A stretch of 64,000 nt of DNA from Winogradskyella sp046545555 (lineage in GTDB: Bacteria; Bacteroidota; Bacteroidia; Flavobacteriales; Flavobacteriaceae), in the NCBI RefSeq assembly GCF_046545555.1, contig NZ_JBHZTH010000001.1, positions 1,426,001-1,490,000 on the forward strand, given 5' to 3'. A program made the position numbers and the translations under genes. The notes under the pieces were generated by a model that did no database searches, was not told the origin of the DNA, and saw nothing but the letters and a program-made list of their open reading frames with translations. The number at the start of each line of letters is the position of its first letter. Position 1 is the first letter of the stretch. Shown here piece by piece: positions 58,380-64,000 of the stretch.

Positions 58380-59723
58380 TTAAAAAATAAGGCTAAAAAC
58401 AGAGCCTTCTCCTTCAATACTTTTTACAATTATTCGTCCTTTATGGAGTAACATAATCTGCTTACATAGGCTCAGACCAATTCCACTTCCTGTTGCTTTA
58501 CTAGTAAAGAAAGGGATAAAAATATTTTCTAAAATATCTTGCGGAATACCAGAACCATTATCAATTACTTTGAAAGCAATATCTCTATTTGAGTTTTGAG
58601 AGGCGATCACTTTAATTTGAGCATCATCTTTGTGTCTACAAGCATCAACAGCATTTAGTATAAGGTTAATTAAGACTTGCTCAATAAGATGTGTATCTAT
58701 GTCTAATTCTAGTTTTGGACTAGAAATTTTAAACTCAATATCTATATTCTTAGCTTCAATTGAAGGTGCCATTAATAGCTGAATATCATGAAACAGTTCG
58801 GATACTTTAACCCGTTGTAGATTTAGGTTAGTGACCTTACTTAAACTGCGGTAAGTCTTAGCGAACTTTAATAAACCTTCACTTCGGTTTTTGATGGTCT
58901 TAATTCCAGAATTTAAATCATCTAATTCTAAATTGTTTTCTTTTGGTTGTTCAATAGCTAATTGTAAATTAGATTGGAGTGTATCAGCTAGAGAAGAAAT
59001 AGGTGCTATAGAATTCATGATCTCATGAGTCATTACGCTCAATAATTTTTTCCATGATTCAGACTCATTCTTATTAAGTGTATTGTCGATGTCTTGAATA
59101 ACAATTAATTTAAAAGCATCTTCATCAACTTGAAAAACAGTATCTGAAATTAATATTTTAATGCTTTCATTTTGTAACGCAATTGAGATAGAATTGGGTT
59201 CTCTATGATAGGTTTCAAAAACAGTGTTATATAATTCAGGTTTTCTGTTTTCAACAAATCTGATGTTTTTAAAAGATGGTATATCTAAAATATCACCAAA
59301 TGAATCATTAGACCATAATACATCGCCAGTTTCTAAATTATAAGCAATAATACCGATATCTACCATCTCTAAAATCTTCTGTAGATAAACATACTGCGCC
59401 TGATTTTGAGAGTTAATTTCTTTAATGGTACGATTAATTTCATTAAAGCCTGTGTATAAAAACCGAATGTCTTTAGGACCTCTATCTTCTGGAAACCATC
59501 TTGAAAAATCACGATATTTTACAGCTTCAAAAAAATCATCCATAGCTACAAAACGTCGTTTCACAAAACTATAGGTATTAATAATAATATAGATAATCCC
59601 TAAACTGATTATGATAGCGTAAGAGGTATTGTCATTGTAGATAAAATAAGTGAGACCAAGAATAAGACCTACAAGGAGTAAAATTCTAAAAAATAATCTA
59701 AGAATGTAAACTCTATAGTTCAT
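58380..59723 (-). CDS. Sensor histidine kinase (NtrB/NtrY-like) paired with a sigma-54 activator
   Basis: The 447-residue kinase has two membrane helices (about 9-28 and 34-52), a linker, a PAS-like region (about 110-215) and the catalytic core: H box SVMTHEIMNSIAPISS (His about 232), N box LILNAVDACRH, and G boxes DNGSGIPQDI and GSGIGLSLCK. Its start overlaps the response-regulator stop by 11 bases. It probably phosphorylates that regulator, which in turn should drive the divergent ABC export operon. The signal is unknown. Confidence 0.92.
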   Translation of the reverse strand: MNYRVYILRLFFRILLLVGLILGLTYFIYNDNTSYAIIISLGIIYIIINTYSFVKRRFVAMDDFFEAVKYRDFSRWFPEDRGPKDIRFLYTGFNEINRTIKEINSQNQAQYVYLQKILEMVDIGIIAYNLETGDVLWSNDSFGDILDIPSFKNIRFVENRKPELYNTVFETYHREPNSISIALQNESIKILISDTVFQVDEDAFKLIVIQDIDNTLNKNESESWKKLLSVMTHEIMNSIAPISSLADTLQSNLQLAIEQPKENNLELDDLNSGIKTIKNRSEGLLKFAKTYRSLSKVTNLNLQRVKVSELFHDIQLLMAPSIEAKNIDIEFKISSPKLELDIDTHLIEQVLINLILNAVDACRHKDDAQIKVIASQNSNRDIAFKVIDNGSGIPQDILENIFIPFFTSKATGSGIGLSLCKQIMLLHKGRIIVKSIEGEGSVFSLIF

Positions 59724-61065
59724 ATTTTTCTAATCGTCTATATAAGGCAGCTCTAGTAATACCTAGTTCTTTTGCAGATTTAGAAACATTTCCTTTGTGT
59801 TTTTCTAATACGGTAAGAATAGCATTTTTTTCTATGTCATCTAAGTTCATACTTGTTGCTTCAATGTGTTTTGAAGTTGTAGAACGCTCTATAGAAGAAA
59901 AAACTAAATCGTCGGGTTTTAGAGTGTTACCTTCTGTCATAATCACAGCACGTTCTAACACATATTGAAGTTCTCGTACATTTCCTGGAAAATCATGTTT
60001 TTTGAGCTTGGATATAAAACCAGAGTCAAAAGAAAATGCAGTTTTATTATATTTTTCTGCATAGAGTGATACAAAATGACGCGATAGCTCAGTAATATCA
60101 GTTCCTCGATCTCTTAAAGGAGGCACAGTAATATCAACAGTATTTATTCTGTAGATTAAATCTTTCCTGAATCTTTTTTCATCTGCTAAAACTTTTGGGT
60201 CTTCATTTGTAGCGCAAATAAGTCTTATGTCTATTGGTATGGGTTCATTAGAGCCTAAGGGAGTTACTTGTCTGTTTTGTAAAACCGTTAATAATCTTAC
60301 TTGTTGCCCTAATGTAATATTGCCAATCTCATCTAAAAAAAGTGTTCCACCATTTGCAGCTTCAAATCGACCTTTGCGATCTTCTCTTGCATCTGTAAAA
60401 GCTCCTTTTTTATAGCCGAATAATTCACTTTCAAATAATGATGATGTTAGTGCACCTACATCTACTTTTATGAAAGGTTTATTTTTTCTATTTGAGTGAT
60501 CGTGAAGTGCTCTAGCAATTAAATCTTTACCTGTTCCATTTTCACCAAGGACAAGAACATTAGCATCTGTTGGTGCTACCTTCTTAAGCTTAACAAAAAC
60601 ATCATTCATTACATCGCTTTCACCAATAATGTCTACGCTATTAGTATTTAAATTTTCTTTTTGTTTAGTCTTCGATGTCTTTTTACTAAGAATAGTAGTT
60701 ATAGTTTCCACTACTTTTTGATTCTTCCAAGGCTTCATTAAGAAATCTGAAGCGCCTTCTTTAAGTCCTTTAATGGCCAAGTCAATATCTGCATAGGCAG
60801 TCATTAGAATAACCGCTATTTCTGGTTTTAACTTCCTAATTTTATTCAACCAAAAAATACCTTCGTTACCTGTATTTACAAGCCCATTAAAATTCATGTC
60901 GAGAATTACAATATCTACATTACTACGTTCAATTTGAGCATTTATATTATTAGGATTTTTTTCAGTAATTACTTCTTTTACTATAGGCTTAAGTAGCAGA
61001 CGTAACGCAGTGAGAACGTCAGCGTCATCGTCTACAACTAATATGATTGCATTTTTTAAAACCAT
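59713..61065 (-). CDS. Sigma-54-dependent response regulator (NtrC family)
   Basis: The 450-residue activator has a receiver domain (phosphoacceptor Asp in IVILDMNF, about 55), an AAA+ domain with Walker A GENGTGKDLIARAL (about 172-185), a sigma-54 contact loop, Walker B GTLFLDEIG (about 238-246) and a C-terminal Fis-type helix-turn-helix (about 408-450, GNVSKSAKELGITRAALYRR). The contact loop reads GAFTDA rather than the usual GAFTGA. It is divergent from an ABC export operon whose upstream region contains two matched dyads and a sigma-54-like promoter, its likely targets. Confidence 0.95.
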   Translation of the reverse strand: MVLKNAIILVVDDDADVLTALRLLLKPIVKEVITEKNPNNINAQIERSNVDIVILDMNFNGLVNTGNEGIFWLNKIRKLKPEIAVILMTAYADIDLAIKGLKEGASDFLMKPWKNQKVVETITTILSKKTSKTKQKENLNTNSVDIIGESDVMNDVFVKLKKVAPTDANVLVLGENGTGKDLIARALHDHSNRKNKPFIKVDVGALTSSLFESELFGYKKGAFTDAREDRKGRFEAANGGTLFLDEIGNITLGQQVRLLTVLQNRQVTPLGSNEPIPIDIRLICATNEDPKVLADEKRFRKDLIYRINTVDITVPPLRDRGTDITELSRHFVSLYAEKYNKTAFSFDSGFISKLKKHDFPGNVRELQYVLERAVIMTEGNTLKPDDLVFSSIERSTTSKHIEATSMNLDDIEKNAILTVLEKHKGNVSKSAKELGITRAALYRRLEKYEL

Positions 61066-61111
61066 CTATACAATATTACAATTAATCGATAGGTTATAAA
61101 AATAAAACTTT

Positions 61112-61134
61112 AAGTGTTTAAAATGTGTACACTA
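61112..61134 (+). promoter_or_regulatory. Candidate activator-binding dyad 1
   Basis: AAGTGT (61112-61117), 11 bases, ACACTA (61129-61134). Spacing and half-sites match dyad 2, 32 bases downstream (about three helical turns). Probably an upstream activating sequence for the adjacent sigma-54 activator. Confidence 0.6.
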
Positions 61135-61143
61135 TCGAACATT

Positions 61144-61166
61144 AAGTGTATCAAAACCGAACACTT
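61144..61166 (+). promoter_or_regulatory. Candidate activator-binding dyad 2
   Basis: AAGTGT (61144-61149), 11 bases, ACACTT (61161-61166), a perfect 6-bp dyad. It lies about 50 bases upstream of the sigma-54-like promoter, a usual distance for enhancer sites. Confidence 0.62.
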
Positions 61167-61215
61167 TTATTTTTAGATTTATTTATAAACAACTGATTTT
61201 AAGTAAATTGACGTT

Positions 61216-61232
61216 TTGGCATCATCTTCACT
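61216..61232 (+). promoter_or_regulatory. Sigma-54-like promoter of the ABC export operon
   Basis: TTGGCATCATCTTCACT matches the -24 part of the sigma-54 consensus (TTGGCA) fully and the -12 part partly: GG and the final C are 12 bases apart, but the usual GC reads AC. Transcription would start near 61243, about 19 bases before the ATG at 61262. No TTG/TAnnTTTG pair is seen here. Confidence 0.45.
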
Positions 61233-61261
61233 ATATAGATTGTATAAACAAAGAATAAAAA

Positions 61262-62512
61262 ATGGACGTTCCAATTCAAAAGAAGAAATTTTCAAATAAA
61301 AAAATAGGACTTGTCGCAGGTGTTTTAGCTATTATCGCTTTGATAGTTTATGTGATTATCCATACCTCAGGTGGTTCTAAACTGAATGTTGAAAAGGAAA
61401 GAATTTCTATAAATACAGTCAATAAAAGTGTATTTCAAGAAAATATTCCAGTTAACGGCATTGTATTACCAATTACAACAATTTACTTAGATGCTTTAGA
61501 AGGTGGTCGTGTAGAAGAGAAGTTTGTAGAAGACGGAGCAATGATGAAAAAAGGGGAACCAATTCTACGGTTATCTAATACAGATTTAGAATTAACCTTA
61601 GTAAACCAAGAAACATCGGTCTATAATTTATTAACACAAATGCAGATTTCGCAAAATGCTGCGAGACAGAATACCATTAATAGACAAAATCAATTTACAG
61701 ATGTTGAAAATAATCTCATTGAAGCTGAGCGTGTTTATAATTTGAATAAGCGTTTATACGAAAAAGGAGCTATCGGAAGAATGGATTACGAGTCTTCGGA
61801 AAATAACTTTAAATATCAGAAGGAGCGCATGAAATTATCAGAGCAAGTTTTATCTGAGGATTCAATTTCTTCAAAATTAGAAGTTAATCAAGCTAAGAAC
61901 TCTTATGCTAGAACTCAAAGTGCCTTAGAATTAATGCGAAAAAAAGTAGGCGATTTAGTTGTACGTGCACCAATCGATGGTCAGTTAACATCATTAGATG
62001 CGGAAATTGGTCAATCTATAAATAAAGGCACAAGATTAGGACAAGTGGATGTGACTAGTGCTTATAAAGTAAGAGTAGATATAGATGAGCACTATATCTC
62101 AAGAATTTACAATGGCCAAACAGGAACATTTACACTAAATAATAGAACATACACATTAACAATAAAGAAAGTGTTTACACAGGTTACTAACGGACGCTTT
62201 CAAGTCGATATGAAATTTGAAGGCGAGGTACCAGAAGGTATAAGAAGAGGTCAGAATTTACAAATCCGTGTAGCCTTAAGCGCAGAGAAAGAAGCATTGT
62301 TAGTTCCTAAAGGAGGCTTTTTTCAGAAAACAGGAGGTAATTGGATTTTTAAAGTGAGTGAAGACGGAAATACAGCTTACAAAGTAAATATTAGACTAGG
62401 AAGTCAGAACACAGAATATTATGAGGTTATTGAAGGATTAAATCCTGGTGATAAGGTGGTAACCTCTAGTTATGATTCTTTTGGCGATACAGAAGAACTT
62501 ATTTTAAAATAA
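61262..62512 (+). CDS. HlyD/MacA-like efflux periplasmic adaptor
   Basis: The 416-residue adaptor has a membrane anchor (about 14-32, IGLVAGVLAIIALIVYVII), a lipoyl region split by a long helical hairpin (about 85-215, with alternating charged and hydrophobic residues), the return segment LVVRAPIDGQLTSLDAEIGQ and a beta-barrel with VPEGIRRGQNLQIRVAL. It resembles MacA-type adaptors of ABC exporters, and the next gene encodes a LolD/MacB-type ATPase. It is the first gene of the operon controlled by the sigma-54-like site. Confidence 0.9.
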   Translation: MDVPIQKKKFSNKKIGLVAGVLAIIALIVYVIIHTSGGSKLNVEKERISINTVNKSVFQENIPVNGIVLPITTIYLDALEGGRVEEKFVEDGAMMKKGEPILRLSNTDLELTLVNQETSVYNLLTQMQISQNAARQNTINRQNQFTDVENNLIEAERVYNLNKRLYEKGAIGRMDYESSENNFKYQKERMKLSEQVLSEDSISSKLEVNQAKNSYARTQSALELMRKKVGDLVVRAPIDGQLTSLDAEIGQSINKGTRLGQVDVTSAYKVRVDIDEHYISRIYNGQTGTFTLNNRTYTLTIKKVFTQVTNGRFQVDMKFEGEVPEGIRRGQNLQIRVALSAEKEALLVPKGGFFQKTGGNWIFKVSEDGNTAYKVNIRLGSQNTEYYEVIEGLNPGDKVVTSSYDSFGDTEELILK

Positions 62513-62546
62513 AGAACATATACAATCAATAAAAGATATAAATGCC

Positions 62547-63224
62547 ATGATACAAATTAAAGACTTAGAGAAATTTTATAAAACTGAGGAAGTTCAAACA
62601 ATTGCTTTAAATAAATTGTCATTTGGAGTTAAGGAAGGTGAGTTTGTTGCTATAATGGGGCCTTCGGGCTGTGGTAAATCTACCTTGCTAAATATTTTAG
62701 GTTTATTAGATGATCCAGATGGTGGAAGTTTTGTTTTTAACGGAACAGAAGTAGCTGGGTATAATGAGCGGAAACGATCAGAATTAAGAAAGCATAATAT
62801 CGGGTTCGTATTTCAGAGTTTTAATCTCATCGATGAATTAACAGTTTTTGAAAATGTAGAATTACCATTAATCTACACAGGTGTAAAACCAGCAGAGCGT
62901 AAAAAACAAGTAGAAGCAGTTTTAGAAAAAATGCAAATTATGCATCGTCGTAATCACTTTCCGCAGCAGTTATCTGGTGGTCAACAGCAGCGTGTTGCCG
63001 TAGCAAGAGCAGTAGTGAACAAACCAAAATTAATATTAGCAGATGAGCCTACTGGTAACCTAGATAGTACCAATGGTAATGAAGTTATGGATTTACTAAT
63101 TGATCTTAATGAGGCGGGAACGACAATAATTATGGTTACACATAGTGAACACGATGCTAAATACAGTCATAGGATTATTAGAATGTTAGATGGACAAAAA
63201 GTGACTGAAAATATTTTGGCTTAA
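62547..63224 (+). CDS. ABC transporter ATP-binding protein (MacB/LolD type)
   Basis: The 225-residue ATPase has Walker A GPSGCGKST (about 39-47), Q-loop FVFQSFNLIDELTVFENVEL (about 86-105), signature LSGGQQQRVAVARAVV (about 141-156), Walker B LILADEPTGNLD (about 161-172) and the switch His in VTHSEHD. The sequence is typical of ATPases that partner FtsX/MacB-like permeases, such as the gene that begins at 63360. It follows the adaptor by 34 bases. Confidence 0.95.
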   Translation: MIQIKDLEKFYKTEEVQTIALNKLSFGVKEGEFVAIMGPSGCGKSTLLNILGLLDDPDGGSFVFNGTEVAGYNERKRSELRKHNIGFVFQSFNLIDELTVFENVELPLIYTGVKPAERKKQVEAVLEKMQIMHRRNHFPQQLSGGQQQRVAVARAVVNKPKLILADEPTGNLDSTNGNEVMDLLIDLNEAGTTIIMVTHSEHDAKYSHRIIRMLDGQKVTENILA

Positions 63225-63229
63225 AAATT

Positions 63230-63317
63230 ATCATCAATCAAATCAATCAGGTGGAAAGCACTTCGGTATAGCGCAAGCAAGCCAGAAAATCAATCAATCA
63301 ATTGTACTGAAGTGTTT
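63230..63317 (+). repeat. Structured spacer between the ABC ATPase and permease genes
   Basis: The spacer starts with an 18-base sequence identical to 18745-18762 (63230-63247). It then forms a long imperfect stem: AAGCACTTCGGTA (63256-63268) with TACTGAAGTGTTT (63305-63317), 13 pairs including two G-U. The stem encloses 36 bases that contain AATCAATCAATCAATT-type tandem repeats. There is no T tract, so it is unlikely to be a terminator. Confidence 0.5.
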
Positions 63318-63359
63318 AAACCAAATCAATTAAAAAACGAACAGTAATTTATACATATT

Positions 63360-64000
63360 ATGCTCAAAAGTTATTTTAAAATCGCATTTAGGAACCTTCT
63401 TAAAAATAGAGTCTATTCTTTTATAAATATATCTGGGTTGGCAGTGGGTATGGCTGCAACTATTATGATTGGACTTTGGATTGCTGATGAATTAAATTAC
63501 AATGGGTATTTTAAAAACAAGGCCACTATTGCTCAGATATTTCAGCACGAATCTAATAATGGAGAAACAGATACTGGCCCAGCAATACCTAGACCTTTAG
63601 AGTTCGCACTGCGACAAGATTATAATGATAACTTTAAACATATTGTTATGGCTTCTTGGGAGCAACCAAGGTATTTAAAGTTTGGTGAAACCAATATTTA
63701 TAGACTAGGAAATGCCATGCAAGAGGGTGCCCCAGAAATGTTAGATCTTCAAATGGTTGAAGGCATTCGTGATGGATTAAAAGAGAAGAATTCTATTATG
63801 ATTTCTAAATCTACCGCAGTGTCTTTATTCGGTTCTGAATCTGCTATTGGTAAAATTATTAAAATTAATAATGCTGAAGATTTAAGTGTAACAGGCGTTT
63901 ATATGGATATTCCTAAGAATAATTTCTTTAGTGATATGGAGTATTTAATGCCTTGGAAACATTATGTAACTACCCAACCATGGTTAGAAGGTGCTAAAGA
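63360..64000 (+). CDS. ABC transporter permease (FtsX/MacB-like), 3' truncated by the window
   Basis: The frame opens at the ATG at 63360 and is still open at the end of the window (213 complete codons). It starts MLKSYFKIAFRNLLKNRVYS, followed by a membrane helix (about 20-42, FINISGLAVGMAATIMIGLW), and then a periplasmic MacB-type core domain, as in the large Bacteroidetes permease family. NSIMISKSTAVSLFGSESA (about 142-160) is a typical MacB_PCD stretch. It should continue to about 800 residues with three or more helices at the C-terminus. It completes an adaptor-ATPase-permease operon. Confidence 0.88.
   Translation, partial: MLKSYFKIAFRNLLKNRVYSFINISGLAVGMAATIMIGLWIADELNYNGYFKNKATIAQIFQHESNNGETDTGPAIPRPLEFALRQDYNDNFKHIVMASWEQPRYLKFGETNIYRLGNAMQEGAPEMLDLQMVEGIRDGLKEKNSIMISKSTAVSLFGSESAIGKIIKINNAEDLSVTGVYMDIPKNNFFSDMEYLMPWKHYVTTQPWLEGAK

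Overview
The window is AT-rich, gene-dense bacterial DNA whose gene content points to the family Flavobacteriaceae (Bacteroidetes). The evidence is an intact gldKLMN operon of the type IX secretion/gliding machinery, a GH9 enzyme with a type IX C-terminal sorting domain, the gene order trpE-G-D-C-F-B-A, GSCFA, VF530 and M23-MerR-LemA-TPM neighbourhoods, and promoters of the Bacteroidetes form TTG-N~20-TAnnTTTG. I cannot name the genus. I see no prophage, insertion sequence, transposase, CRISPR array or rRNA. One tRNA gene (initiator tRNA-fMet) is present.

Layout. 1-5.5 kb: the end of an arginase-superfamily gene, then gldK-gldL-gldM-gldN closed by a terminator. 5.7-9.2 kb: an FAD oxidoreductase, a convergent DUF983 membrane protein and an ABC-F ATPase. 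9.2-15.1 kb: a tripartite RND efflux operon (adaptor, pump, TolC) with a small zinc-ribbon-like gene at its end. 15.2-21.5 kb: a secreted leucine-rich-repeat protein, tRNA-fMet with its own promoter and terminator, the ribosome-assembly GTPases Era and Der, and a large outer-membrane beta-barrel protein. 21.5-25.3 kb (minus): M23 peptidase, MerR regulator, LemA and three TPM-domain proteins. 25.4-30.6 kb: alaS, a small secreted protein, a GSCFA protein and an unknown secreted protein. 30.7-33.4 kb: a TPR histidine kinase and LuxR-type response regulator. 33.4-37 kb (minus): the GH9 type IX cargo enzyme, coaD and ddl. 37.2-43.7 kb: PASTA protein, RluA-type pseudouridine synthase, a lipoprotein, YaaA, a TPR membrane protein, a TspO-like protein, a DEAD-box helicase and two small genes. 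43.7-46.9 kb (minus): YitT, an esterase, small secreted proteins and trmL. 46.9-53.4 kb (minus): the complete trp operon. 53.5-57.6 kb: a thiol-redox group (TlpA-like, thioredoxin-like, two rhodaneses, DsbD family). 57.6-61.1 kb (minus): a nitroreductase and a histidine kinase/sigma-54 activator pair. 61.2 kb to the end: a MacA/MacB-like ABC export operon read divergently from that pair, running off the window.

The most interesting signal is upstream of trpE. A perfect Bacteroidetes promoter is followed almost at once by an 18-codon open reading frame with three consecutive Trp codons, then a 14-bp terminator hairpin 11 bases before trpE. This is the architecture of a ribosome-mediated tryptophan attenuator, with visible alternative pairings. 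Other regulatory structure includes two matched 23-bp dyads plus a sigma-54-like promoter before the ABC export operon, a long T-tailed hairpin just before the TPR histidine kinase start, an 11-bp inverted repeat bracketing the gld promoter, and a hairpin cluster between trpB and trpA.
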